Below are positions 1 through 11,367 of a DNA stretch of 64,000 nucleotides, one piece after another. Where the stretch lies: the NCBI RefSeq assembly GCF_012489685.1, contig NC_080042.1:32059158-32123157 (forward strand), given 5' to 3'. Position numbers and translations under genes: made by a program. The notes beneath the pieces are model-generated. The model worked only from the letters and a program-made list of their open reading frames with translations, ran no database searches and had not been told where the DNA came from. Origin of the DNA: Lotus japonicus. Lineage: Eukaryota > Streptophyta > Magnoliopsida > Fabales > Fabaceae. The stretch's first letter is position 1, and each line of letters opens with the position of its first letter.

Positions 1-289
1 TAATCATGATAATTCCTCATCCCTTCATTCAATTCAGCAAACAAAACTCCCAAAATGCAATCAACACTCATGAATTGAAAAGACTTCAGCTCAAAACTGA
101 CCATAGGAATTACTCTCTAACTAAACTAATAAAAAAGACCAAATAAATTAATTAAAAACACCCAAACTAATGCAGATGAAATTATGAATTAAAAAGGGAC
201 TCAACTTGGCTTAAAAGTCAATAAATGACTCAAAAAGGAAAAAGAAACAAGAAGGACTCGACAAAGATAGAATAAACCTCGCGTCATCA
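1..289 (-). repeat. 3' LTR of family N copy A (partial)
   Basis: Reverse complement of the first about 290 bp of the LTRs at 35803 and 39514. The LTR boundary is at 289, where the minus strand reads TGATGACGCGAGG against TGATGACCCGAGG in the other copy. The rest of the LTR lies beyond the left edge. Confidence 0.85.
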
Positions 290-3110
290 CACCACAATAC
301 TCAACGACAGCTTGTCCTCAAGCGTAAACTCAAGGTAGCTTGTCCTCAAGCTGAGAATAAATCACCCCTTCTTTAGCTGCTTAAGATTTTCAACACAAAC
401 ACATATCAAAATGGAGAAATGTCAGTTGTAAACATGCTAAAGATCAAAGGAGAGTAAAAAATCAGCAAGAATTAGAATACAAGAGTCGACCACAATTCCT
501 CACCATGTAAGCACTCATCTCACCATTTTGGAGCCCTAAAATACAAACACAATCCATAAACTCTAGTAATCAATCAAATCAAGGTTAACTTAAGCAATGA
601 AAAGCACATGATAGAGACTTCACCACGTTGTAACGTTGGCTAAGGTGCAACGCAAGGTAGGATATGGAACAAAGGGGAAAACACAAAGGGCTTATAACAG
701 ACTAGTGAGTGATCTTTATCAAACTTTAAGACCTAAGCAAACTTTACAACCCACAGGGACTTCTTCTTTGCTTTTTTGTAATTTTTTTTTCTTGTTTTCA
801 ACACTTTTTTTCTTCTTTCTTTTGTCATAGACACATGTCTTTTTGTTTGACAATTTCCAGCACACACTAAGAAGAAAGTCCCATTCTTTTTCCTTTTATT
901 TTCTGCTCAATCCAAACATAGATCACTCATCAAATTCAGATTTATCAAAACTTAGGACCAAGAAAATATTCATTTAGGCTCAACTTGGGCATCTAAGGGA
1001 ACATTGATAATCCAAACTCTGTAAGCCAACAAAGATTCCTACTAGTCTTGTAAGACCCCGAAATAAATAACTAGATTATTTATCTATTTAAGTTGTGTCC
1101 ATAAAAAAAATTCTATTTTCGTTATATTAAATGATTGTGTATATATTCTGTGTTATTCTCCTGACTCGAACCCTATTGCGAGTCATGAATATTATTTATA
1201 TGATAATTAAGTTCGGAGTATGTTTAAGGATGACACTATAGTCATTTCGAGTGATAGCACGAGCCATATTCGCACCCGACTAAGGTCGAGAGTGTTCGAA
1301 AAATGCTATATCCGCTCCTAGAGCGCCGTTTAAGAGAGTCTTAGAATTGAAGGGAGAATAAGAACCTCCGAGTAATTTTCCCATGACCAGTATTCCGATA
1401 CGAAACCCAGGACTGTACGCACGTTAGGTTTTGCTTCCCGGAAATCCGCCGAAGCTAGACTTTAACTTCTCGGGGACTTTAATTAAGACCTTGGATGAAG
1501 ATTTTTTCTATTCGGAGCTTCGAACGAAGTTTCCATCCGCGCTGCCTCATTCCTTTCGACGTTTGTGATCTTTTTCCAGAAGGAAATTTCTTCATTCGAC
1601 GTTAGCTGCAAAAAGTAGTTTTCCGGCGTATTTCGGTCAATACTGCGTTTATATCGTTTTCTTCAATTCAGAGAACTTCATTTTGAGTTCTGGCATTCTG
1701 TCGCCAGATATTCACTTCTTATCGTTAGACGAAGGCCCTTAGAGAGAGAGAGAGCCACGAGTAGAGAGAGAGAGGGAGAGGTTTTCTTCGCGAGTTCTTG
1801 TCCGATCGTCCCGATTTCAGTTTCTGTGGATCGACAGCGAGGTATTCTTGCTATTCCATAACTTTGTTTTCACTTTCTGTAGCTTTAAACCATGTCTTTC
1901 TGTGCTCAAAGTTTGGAGCAAAATGTCAAAATGTCTGATAGCTTCGATTTTTCTTTTCAATTATCTTCCCCACTAACCCAACATGCTATAATCGTTGTCG
2001 GTTTGTTCGAATTTTCACCGAGTCGCCGTAGATATGAGTTTTAAATCCCAAAACTCATTTTCTCTGTGAATTTACTTTTTGATTCAAAAAGTCTTGATCT
2101 TGCTTAGTGCCTATAGAATTAGTTGCTATAAACGCCCCGATCTACGACCTTGTCAAATTTGTTTTCAAAAATTTTAACTTTCAGTTTTGAGCTTAAAGTT
2201 TGGACCCAAAAGCACCTAGTAGCATAGAAATTTCTAAAAAAATTCCGAGCATTGTTTTACCCTAGTTAAGCCCAAAGATTACCTAGGAATTAAATTAGAT
2301 CAAAGAAAAAGTTCGGGAAACGTTTTTTTTGTAGTGGCCGAAACTTATTTGGAGCTGTACCGTGTCCGAAAATATTTTTGGGTTTGTATGGCCTGAGCCA
2401 TAGCGTAGCCCTCTCTGTTGTTGAAATTTTGGCTTTGGTTTCGTGTCATTCTGAGTTCTGTAGCTCGAGTTATGCGCGTTTTAGCGAACATAGGTCTTGT
2501 TGTCCATTCGTGCCTAGATATCAAACTCTGAAGCTTCGAAAGCTTCTTTCAGTTTTGTTTAGCGTTATTGAATTGTATTGTTTCTTAGTGACTAAGAAAT
2601 GATATTTTTCTTAAGGGTTGGAGTGAGTTAAGCCGAGGAAAGAGGTTTGGAACAAGCTGTGAGGTTTCACGACGGAGGAGGATGCTTCAGGGAACTTGCT
2701 GAGTTCGGGAGCTTGATTTTGGATCGGTTTGTGATATCGAGTTTGGAAGGAGAATAAAAGGTAAGGGTAACTCAGTTTTAGAGCGTCTTCGAGTCTTGCA
2801 TGTTTTATCGCACTGCATGCGTTTGAGAAGAAGATGTTTAAATTTGATTGGCATTTGATTATGATTGTTGTACTGAACCAGGAAAATGTTTGCTGGAGGC
2901 TTCGGTCGTGTGAACTGATTGAGACATGCGTCTCCGCTTTCTGGGCTTCGGCCATTGGTTATTGTTGATACTCTGACTTGATTATTGGATTGAGAATTGT
3001 GGATGTTTTGATTGTTGCTATTGTTGATGTTGGATTGGATCACATCCTAAGTATGCGCTAAGTAGCTATATGTTGTGTTGATATTCGTGCATATGCGTTA
3101 TTTGATTGTA

Positions 3111-3225
3111 TTGTGGGGCATGTGTGGCATATTGTGTGGGGCCTGTGTGGCATATTGTGGAGCCTGTGTGGCATGTTGTGGAGCCTGTGTGGCATATGGT
3201 GGGGCCTTCGTGGCATATTAAGTGA
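3111..3225 (+). repeat. Tandem array, about 22-26 bp unit, in solo LTR copy 1
   Basis: About five imperfect units of the form 'gtggcatattgtggagcctgt'. Short ORFs read from it on both strands are by-products of the repeat. Confidence 0.8.
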
Positions 3226-3355
3226 CAGGTCAATGGTTTTCGTTCCAGGTGACTGTCCCGTCTTGCGAGACGCTTTTGATTGGTCCTGTCTTGGTACTAA
3301 CACATAGTTGGACTCCAGGGCACTTATATTGAGGCTATTGTCATCTGATTTGATT

Positions 3356-3600
3356 TTATATTATTGAGGAGTGTTGATATCTGAATTGATGTTATGTTGT
3401 TGAGGTTGTTGATATCTGATTTGATGTTATATTGTTGAGGTTGTTGATATCTGATTTGATGTTATATTGTTGAGGTTGTTGATATCTGATTTGATGTTAT
3501 ATTGTTGAGGTTATTGTTGTCTGATTTAAATCTGTTATTATGTTGTTGATATCTGATTAAATCTATGTTGTTGATACCTAATTTAATTTTATGTTGTTGG
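3356..3600 (+). repeat. Tandem array, about 36 bp unit, in solo LTR copy 1
   Basis: Repeats of 'gttgatatctgatttgatg' joined by 'ttatattgttgaggtt', decaying toward 3600. The unit is related to arrays at 9900-10140 and, on the other strand, 55185-55420. Confidence 0.85.
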
Positions 3601-4936
3601 ATATATGTCGTCATCTATCTGGAATTAAGTTTCTAGCTTATGTGTCATGTTATGCACTTAAAATTTAATAGCATGTTTTTTTTTCTTTTATACGTGGTAA
3701 TTGCATGGAGTTAACCCTTTCTATTTGCTACTTGTTGTTTGGGCGCTTAACGCTATTAGGCGATGGAGAACCCTCAATGAAACTTGACCTTTGTACGAGT
3801 CAGAGATGAGGACTTGAAGATTTGTGAAAGACTTGAAGAGTAGAGTAGGGTTTAAGGCTAGAGCCTTGGGTTAGAGAGCTTACCGTTATTGGTTTAAGCT
3901 TAGCGAATGATTTTTAGGAATTTATATTTGAGTTTCCGAGTAGGTTCTGATGCTTTGATTTCCCGCGTTTCCCCGATGTGGAGATCGTAGGGAGTATGTC
4001 GGATATATGGTGTCATTACATAATAGGTTCCTTGTTGAGTTGTTTCTATTGGTTAGATTTTGTAGGTTGGGTGCTGTCGGGTTTACCTTCGAGTACTTGC
4101 CTTGTTCAAGGCTTGACGTAAATCTATTTGTAGTTGGGAGTATGCATGACATGTTTTAGAAACACTTTGAAGAAAAAATATACTCATGATTATAAATCCT
4201 TTTGGAAAACATTGCATATTTATTTTACTATGGTGACCTCCGAAATTCGAGGCGCTACAAGTCTCTTCAAGGAACAAGTATCACAAAGAGTTAACCGATA
4301 TGCATTTCAAAACAGAATCAAACATGTGCATGCATGTCAGGAATGGACATTGAAACTCTCAGCACTCAACAAAACAATAGGGTATTGAAGTGAAACCCTT
4401 AAGTGAACTCAAGTAAACATATTCAAGCTAACATCACTTCCAATCTCAATGACAAGCAACAAAGACCACAAGATAGCAACAGAGATGGTATCAACAACTT
4501 TTAATAAGAAGCAGCTAAATCAAGGGTGAAACTACTTAAGCAAGTTCAGCATAGCAACAAGAAACGCAAGACGTGTACACTGACTCAAACTAATAAAGAA
4601 AAACATGCAAAAGACTCAATGCAAAAACTACCTAGAAAGAAAATGAAGCATGTGACAAAGGGGAGTACTTAAAACTATACTAGAAAAAGGGAAAAAAAAA
4701 AAAATTTTATAGAAGAACACAAAATTAAAACAAACTCAAATTAAAGAAAAGCAAACCTGGACTTGGGTTGTCTCCCAAGAAGCTCAATTAATTATAAGTC
4801 TTTGATAGACTACTCCGGACTAAAAGTTCTATCCGGGGTTTATAGCAAACTGCATTAGATCCTTTAGATCATGCAAATTTTGACACAACAACATCATCAT
4901 ATTACTGATTTGCTTCCTTGGTGTGTTGAGAAGATT

Positions 4937-5623
4937 TCATCCTCTTGTTTGTTCATTGTCATGCTTTCCAATAATCCAAAATTTCTTGAGACTGATGCTA
5001 AGACTTGGAGTTTCCTCCTCATCTTTCTGTATTTTGTCTCCAAAGACAAAATCCTCTATGAATACATCATGGACATCACCACATTCAATCACATTTTCCA
5101 TTTGTTCACCCATTGTATTATCACTTTCTGTCTCAAGAACATTGGTGAAGTATCCTTCTGGGGATTCTTCTTCACTTTGTGGCTCTTCACTTTTCTCCAC
5201 AATGTCACTTTCATGGATAGTAAGTGATTTCTCTCCCTCCTCGAAAGCTTGAGGGCGGAAATATTCTAGGACCCCTTCAGTTATGGTTTTGGCTATATGT
5301 TCCCACTGAGTCTCCAAATTCTTGATGGAAGCTTCTTGATTCCTTAAGCTGGTCCTGGTTTCATTCATGAAACTCTGATTGGTAAGTACCAAATAAGCCA
5401 CCATCTCTTCCAAGCTTTTCTTTCCACTCCCATGATATTGATGAGGCTGTTCTTGATTAAATGGTTGATGTTCAAGATCTCCATAATATTTCTGATATGG
5501 TGAATCCCATGGATAGAAGTTGTCATCACCTTCCCATAAGAAATTAGGTTGTCCTTCCCATCCTTGGTCATAGTATTTACGTTGGTCATATCCACGAAAT
5601 CCACTCAAATAAAAATCATCCAT
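4937..5623 (-). CDS. Gag-linker-like ORF of family N copy A
   Basis: The only ORF of the element, about 228 residues from the Met at 5623. It begins MDDFYLSGF and shares most of its length with the 282-residue ORF at 37392. It is rich in Y, Q, E and D, has a motif around [21 protein letters not shown] that resembles the linker region of plant Ty3/gypsy gag proteins, and has no zinc knuckle or catalytic motif. It stops earlier than the plus-strand copy, which suggests decay or that the C-terminus is dispensable. Function is unknown; a structural or RNA-binding role is inference only. Confidence 0.6.
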   Translation of the reverse strand: MDDFYLSGFRGYDQRKYYDQGWEGQPNFLWEGDDNFYPWDSPYQKYYGDLEHQPFNQEQPHQYHGSGKKSLEEMVAYLVLTNQSFMNETRTSLRNQEASIKNLETQWEHIAKTITEGVLEYFRPQAFEEGEKSLTIHESDIVEKSEEPQSEEESPEGYFTNVLETESDNTMGEQMENVIECGDVHDVFIEDFVFGDKIQKDEEETPSLSISLKKFWIIGKHDNEQTRG

Positions 5624-5736
5624 TGAACCTATAAAAATTACTTTCACACACAAGTTAGTAGCACTGATTCAATGAAGCAATCGTAATAAAATTTCCAAAC
5701 AATAAAACTGATGAATCAATCAACAAAACAAAACTA

Positions 5737-5754
5737 TCCCCGGCAACGGCGCCA
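5737..5754 (-). other. Primer-binding site, tRNA-Asp type
   Basis: The minus strand reads TGGCGCCGTTGCCGGGGA, a full 18-nt complement of the 3' end of plant tRNA-Asp as I remember it. It lies six bases inside the LTR end at 5761, the expected place for priming minus-strand DNA synthesis. Confidence 0.85.
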
Positions 5755-5760
5755 AAAACT

Positions 5761-6186
5761 TGATAGCAATTCCGCAAGTGTACGGATTGATCGAAGTAAT
5801 ACAAAAGATTGTCGAACCACAGGGATAGTTGTTTGTTGATTTGATCTTGGAGATTAATGTTTAGAATGGAAAAGAAAAAGAAATATAGTTTAAAGTTTGT
5901 TGTGATGAAAGCAATTGTAACAAAAGCATAAACAAGAATCTTGTAAAACTTATGAGAAAACAGTATCGTGGGTCAAGTTTCACCTAATTCAGTTATGTTA
6001 CGCACAATCTAATTCATATATGAACTCTTAGAAACATTTCTATGGTGATGTAGCATTTACCTTCACTTGTTATTACCTTAATCAAGTAAATCATTCAATT
6101 TTTCAGTTGCAAAGCCTAATGTCTTAGTACCTAGTCAATTCAATTGAAGAATGAAGCTCGTATATTCAGGCCAACACAATAAGTTT
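5761..6186 (-). repeat. 5' LTR of family N copy A, truncated
   Basis: Matches the last about 430 bp of the 1455-bp LTRs at 35803-37257 and 39514-40968. Homology ends near 6186 and L1-type coding sequence starts at once, so the LTR promoter half is missing. Confidence 0.8.
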
Positions 6187-7510
6187 CAACTAAAGATTCT
6201 CTATCCAAAGTACCATATCTTGAAGATAGAACTTCACCCCATAAACGGTCCTCTTCTCCCAAGTTCCTCCATCTCCATTTTGACATCAACGCCCTATTAA
6301 ATCGCTCAAGGTCCTTTACCCCAAGTCCCTCCTCTTCTTTGATTTTGCACACCGTACTCCATTTAGCCCAACAAATTTTCCCCGCTCCCACTTCCCTTCC
6401 CCACAAGAAATCCATTTGGATTCTCTTACACTCCTTAGCGATCCCTCTGGGAAATTTAAAAAAGGATAAGTAGAATAGAGGGATAGAAGAGAGAACACTT
6501 TTAATGAGGCATACCTTGCCCCCAAAAGAGAGCATTTTTTGCTTCCAAGATTGAAGCCTCTTCTTCATCTTGCACACAAGTGGTTCCCACATTGACCTTC
6601 TCCTTGGATTGGCTCCCACAAAGATCCCCAAGTAAGTAAATGGTTCCTTCATCACTCGACAGTTGAGCATTCGAGCAAAACATTGTGTAGTTCCTTCTCC
6701 CAAAGAAATACCCGGGAAGCGGTTTTTGGAAAAATTGACCTTTAGCCCAGAAAGCAACTCAAAGTATCTTAACATGCCTTTTAAGACTAGGACATTTTGT
6801 GTCGAAGCCTCCCCAATAAAAAGAGTGTCATCCAAAAATTGGAGCAAAGAGATCTCCATGCCATCCATACCCACTTTATAACCCTTGAATAGGTTCAATC
6901 TCCTTGCTTGTCTCATCAAACCACTCAACCATTCCGCTACTACCAAAAAGAGAAAGGGTGCTAATGGATCGCCTTGGCGAAGACCTCTTTGCATCACAGA
7001 CTCTTCGGTCGGACTTCCATTTACCAACACCGAAACAGTTGCCGATTGAATGCAAGCCTTTATCCATCCAATCCATTTCTCGCAAAAGCCCAATCTCCTC
7101 ATCATGTAATAGAGGAAATCCGACCGGACCGAGTCATAGGCCTTTTTGTAGTCGACTTTGAAGATCATGCATTCTTTCCCTTGTCTCCGTGCCTCATCCA
7201 CCACTTCATTTGCCACCAAGACACTATCCAACATGTGACGACCACCAATAAACGCAGATTGGCTTTCATCTATTACCTCCCCCAAAACACGACCCATTTT
7301 CTTCGAAAGAAGCTTGGAGACAACTTTATACATACATCTAATAAGAGAAATAGGTCTAAATTCATTGAGCCCAATAAGAGATTCTACCTTGGGAATGAGG
7401 GTGATGAAAGTAGAGTTGCTTCCACTTGGCCACACTCCATTTCTATGAAAGTCTTGAAGAACCTTCATGAAATCAGATTTAAGGATATGCCAAAAAAATT
7501 CAATTTGTAC
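6187..7510 (-). pseudogene. L1-type LINE reverse transcriptase fragment
   Basis: One open frame of about 440 residues covers the palm and fingers of a plant L1-type reverse transcriptase. It contains LIPKV near the N-terminus, FRPISLI, SAFIGGR, FKVDYKKAYDSV, the QGDPLAP loop and FLDDTLFI (catalytic DD; most relatives have ADD). The endonuclease domain and the C-terminal zf-RVT/RNase H part are absent. It runs straight into LTR sequence at its 3' side (6186) and into Harbinger sequence at its 5' side (7510), with no poly(A) tail or TSD visible. It is a fragment, although the frame is still open. Confidence 0.85.
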
Positions 7511-9149
7511 CACCTTATATTGCTAATGATGAGCGCTACATGCCCTATTTCAAGGATTGTATTGGATGCATTGATGGCACCTATATTGTTGCATGTATTC
7601 CGGAGGAAGATCAATTACGCTATAGGGGGAGAAAAGGAATTCCAACCTTTAATGTCATGGCTAGTTGTGACTTTAATATGTGTTTCACGTTTATATCAGT
7701 TGGATGAGAGAGATCTGAACATGACACACGTGTTATTCTTCATGCAATGAACACGCCGACACTAAGTTTTTTGGGCCCTCCACAAGGTATTGTTGTTTAT
7801 TGTAAGACCCTGAAATAAGTAACTAGAAACTAGATTATCTATTTATTTTCGTTGTATTGATTAATTGAGTATTTATATTCTATTATTTTTATGTTATTTT
7901 CTGACTCGAACCCTATTACGAGTCATGAAATCTATTTATATGATAATTAAGTTCAGAATATGACTAAGAATAGTATTGTAGTCAGTTTAAGTGATAGCAT
8001 GAGTCATATTTGCACCCGGCTAAGGTCGAGGGTGCTCGAAAAAGGCTATATCCGCTCCTAGAACATTGTTTAAGTTATATTTCAAATCGTTAGAAAAATA
8101 GGATCCTTAATGTATTTTTCCCATGGCAGGTGTTCCGATGCGGAACACTTGACTATACGCATGATAGGTTATGCTTCCCGGAAGTTCGTCGAAGCTAGAC
8201 TTTATCTTCTCGGGGACTTTAATCAAAACCCTGAATAAAGAGTTTTTTTATTCGGGACTTCTGACAAAGTTTCCAGCCACGTAACCTCTTTTCTTTCGAC
8301 GTTTGCGATATTTTTCCAGAAGGAAGTTTCTTCATCCAACGTCAGAAGCAAAAAGTAGTTTTTCGGCGTAAATCGACCCATACTGTGTTTGAGACGTTTT
8401 CTTCAATTAAAAGAATCACGTTCTGAGTTTTGGCATTCTGTCGCCAAATACTTACTTAAAATCAGCAGATGAAAAGGAGAAAAACAAAATATCTTCCTCA
8501 TTTCTACAAGTGAGGTCGCGGATTAGAGAGAGGGAGAGAAGGGGAGAACGTTGTCGATTCTTGCCCGATCGTCCCGATTTCTGTTGCATTGGATTGCTAG
8601 CGAGGGTTGGAACGAGTTGAGCTGAGGAAAGAGGTTTTGGAGTGAGTGGTGAGGTTTCACAATGGAGGAGGACGCTCCAGAGAACTGCTGAGTTCGGGAA
8701 CTTGATTTTAGATCGGATTGCGGTGTCGAGCTTGGATGGAGAAATATAAGGTAAGGGTAACCCGGTTTAGAAGCGTCTTTGAGTCTTGCATGCTTTAATC
8801 GCACTGCTTGCGTTTGAGATGAAAGTGTTTAATTTGATTGACAATTAATTGAAATGTTGGCATATTTTGCTATGTTGTATACTTGCTTATGTTGATTGTT
8901 TCTGAGGCTTTTGTCAAATGTTTTCTGAGGCTTCAGACATTGTTAAACCTTGCTTACACATTTGTTTTCTGGGGCTTAGGCCATTATCCATTGCTTAATG
9001 ATTTTACTTGATGAGTTAGTTGCATAATTGAATTGATATATGCTTGTTGGCAGTATGAACAACATGTGGTTACTCTGGCTTGATTATTGGACTTGAAATT
9101 GTTGATTTGTTGACTAATTTGGCATGTAGGGCTGAAACTCAAGTGGCAA

Positions 9150-9440
9150 TGTAGTGATATCATTCCACACGACTGTCCCGTCTTACAGGGGTGTTATCAA
9201 GTGGCGATTAGGTGGTTGTGTCCACCCGATTGTCCCGCCTTGTGTGGCGCAATAAGTGGCGGTCAAGAAGTTGTGTCCATCTGATTGTCCCGTCTTGTGT
9301 GGCGTATAAGCGGCAATGTGGTGGTTGTGTCCACCCGATTGTCCCGTCTTGTGTGACGTATAAGCGGCAATGTAGTGGTTGTGTCCACACAATTGTCCCG
9401 CCTTGTGTGGCGCAATAAGTGGCATTGTCCCGTCTTGCAA
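9150..9440 (+). repeat. Tandem array, about 58 bp unit, in solo LTR copy 2
   Basis: About five units built on 'gtggttgtgtccacccgatt' plus 'gtcccgtcttgtgtggcg'. The short ORFs on both strands are artefacts of the repeat. Confidence 0.88.
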
Positions 9441-9674
9441 GACGATATTGATCGATCCATTTCGATAGCAGCATATAGTCTCATTATAGGGCACTAACAG
9501 CTTATTCTGTTTATGCCTGATTTAATTATATGTTCTTGACTCTATTTATGTCTGATTTAATTATATGTTATTGATTATGTTTATATTTGGTTTAATTCTA
9601 TGTTGTTGATTTTATTGATATCTATCTTGGATTATATTGTTAGCTTATGTATTTGAATGTTTTGAATTACCAAA

Positions 9675-9880
9675 GTGGCAATGTGGTGGTTGTGTCCACC
9701 CGATTGTCCCGCCTTGTGTGGCGTTAAGTGGCAATGTGGTGGTGTTGTCCACCCGATTGTCCCGTATTGTGTGACATATAAGCGACAACGTGGTGGTGTT
9801 GTCCACCCGGTTGTCCCGCATTGTGTGGCGCAATAAGTGACGATGATGAGGTGTTGTTCTATCATTGTCCCGTCTTACGA
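9675..9880 (+). repeat. Second 57-58 bp tandem array in solo LTR copy 2
   Basis: Three to four further units of the 9150-9440 repeat, separated from it by about 230 bp of T-rich sequence. Confidence 0.85.
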
Positions 9881-9899
9881 GACGTTATTGATTGACCCA

Positions 9900-10140
9900 T
9901 ATTGTTGGTTTTATTGTTATCTGATTTGATTTGATATTGTTGAGGCGATTGCCATCTGATCTGGGTTTAATCTATTTTGTTAAGTTATTGATATCTGAGT
10001 TAAATCAATGTTTTTAAGTTGTTTATATCTGAGTTAAATCAATGTTGTTAAGTTGTTGATATCTGAGTTAAATCCATGTTGTTAAGTTGTTGATATCTGA
10101 GTTAAATCCATATCTTTGATCTTGGTGATATATGATTTGA
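9900..10140 (+). repeat. Tandem array, about 31 bp unit, in solo LTR copy 2
   Basis: Repeats of 'gttgatatctgagttaaatc' followed by 'catgttgttaa', related to the array at 3356-3600. Confidence 0.82.
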
Positions 10141-11367
10141 TTTCATGTTGTTGGATATACGTTGTCATCTATCTTAAATTAAGTTTCTAGCTTATGTGCC
10201 ATGTTATGCACTTAAATTTGAATAGCATGCTTTTATCTTTTATATGTGGTAATTGTATGGAGTTAACCATTTCTGCTTGCTACTTGTTGTTTGGGCGCTT
10301 GATATTATTAGGAGATGGAGAATCTTCGATGGAGTTTAACCTTTTGTGTGCGTTGGAGATGAGGACTTGAAGAACTGTGGAAGACTCGAAGAATAGAGTC
10401 GGGTGTAGGGTTAGAGCCTTGGGATAGAGAGCTTACTCTTATTGGTTGAAGCTTGCATAATGTTTTTAGGAAGTTATATTTGAGGTTTTCGGGTAGGTTT
10501 CGGTGCTTTGCTTTCTTGCGGTTCCCCGATGTGGAGATCGTAGGGAGTATGTCGGATTTATGGTTTCAATGCATAATAGATTATTTGCTGAATCTGTTTC
10601 TACTTGTTAGGCTCTGTAGGTTGTGTCCTTTCGTCTTTACCCTCGGGGTACTTGTCTTGTTCAAGACTTGATGTAAATTTATTTACAATTGGGAGTAGGC
10701 ATGACATGTTTTGGAAATACTTCGAAAAGAAAAAATAATACTCGTGTTCATGAATCCTTTTGGGAAAACGTTGCATATTTAGTTTAGCAGGTTACTATGG
10801 TGATCCCTGAAAGTCGGGCGTTACATTTATATGTGTTCACTATTACAGTAATATTTTAATATAAATAAGTAATATACTCTTTGTTTAAAGGGATATATTA
10901 TGTAATGGATAAAGGATATCTAGATAAACAAGGATATTAGGTACCATATTCAAAGATTGAAGAAAAGATGGAAGATACTTTGCAAAATGCCGAAATTCAC
11001 ATAAAATCCGAAATTGATGTCATAATGGCAGTCTTTTCACTTATGTTTACTCAAAAGACGACACGATGTTTACTATACTCGAGCAACATCCAAATCATAT
11101 ACCTTGTGATGAGCTTCTAGATGTCATTAATGGTGACAGAAGTCATGCAAGTTAAGTAGAGAGATCCACTTAAATGAAGGAGATTCGTAATAGCATTGCT
11201 AATTTGTTATGGGCTGCTAGATGATATTTATTTTGATTATTACTTTAGAATAAAACATTTCTATTTTATATGGGTTGCAAAATGATATATATTTTTTTAT
11301 TACTACTTTCGAATAAAATAAATAAATTTATATTACAAATAACTAATTAATTGTTTTATTTTTTTTT

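Larger units (their letters stand above)
1049..4259 (+). mobile_element. Solo LTR, long-LTR family, copy 1 (3211 bp)
   Basis: Starts TGTAAGACCCCG and ends GGCGCTACA, and is flanked by the 5-bp repeat AGTCT (1044-1048 and 4260-4264). It sits inside family N copy A, whose sequence resumes directly on the other side. It has no internal terminal repeats, primer site or long ORF, so a solo LTR of a long-LTR element is the simplest reading. It shares blocks with the copies at 7801, 54472 and 61397 and holds two tandem arrays near its 3' half. Confidence 0.85.
1..6186 (-). mobile_element. Non-autonomous LTR retrotransposon, family N, copy A (interrupted, left end outside window)
   Basis: Read on the minus strand this is the same element as the complete copy at 35803-40968. 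A 5' LTR remnant (5761-6186) is followed by a tRNA-Asp primer site, one gag-like ORF, a non-coding tail and the start of the 3' LTR (289 down to 1, running off the window). A 3.2-kb solo LTR sits inside it at 1049-4259. Once that insertion and its TSD are subtracted, the internal region is about 2255 bp, the same size as in the other copy. No protease, reverse transcriptase, RNase H or integrase is present, so mobility would depend on proteins supplied by another element. The 5' LTR is cut off where LINE sequence starts. Confidence 0.85.
7801..10825 (+). mobile_element. Solo LTR, long-LTR family, copy 2 (3025 bp)
   Basis: Starts TGTAAGACCCTG and ends GGGCGTTACA, with the 5-bp TSD TTTAT at 7796-7800 and 10826-10830. 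Same block order as copy 1: 5' segment with 'ttcccggaagttcgtcgaagc', GA-rich middle, 'gtaagggtaacccgg', tandem arrays, then a 3' block with 'aggcatgacatgttttgg'. No long ORF. Confidence 0.87.
7511..11220 (+). pseudogene. PIF/Harbinger transposase remnant (DDE_Tnp_4), split by solo LTR
   Basis: Plus-strand translation of 7511-7800 gives PYFKDCIGCIDGTYI, with the first catalytic Asp in the 'GCIDGT' motif, then YRGRKGIPTFNVMASCDFNM and, after a stop at about 7706, SEHDTRV. The solo LTR 7801-10825 interrupts it with TSD TTTAT. Beyond that, 10885-10960 gives YYVMDKGYLDKQGY, then an in-frame stop, then VPYSK. Short matches in shifting frames follow (RWKILCKMPK near 10968, QHPNHIPCDELLDVI near 11085, and a C-terminal-like IRNSIANLLW near 11190). 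Several stops and frameshifts make it dead. The N-terminal DNA-binding part is missing, replaced by LINE sequence. Confidence 0.75.

Noticed and set aside
3058..3307. ORFs with MPHRLHN-type and LCGILWS-type repeats
   Set aside because: Products of the 22-26-bp tandem array on opposite strands.
9150..9440. Regular repeats with spacers resembling a CRISPR array
   Set aside because: Units are directly adjacent without unique spacers, lie inside a plant LTR unit, and relatives carry different arrays at the same place.
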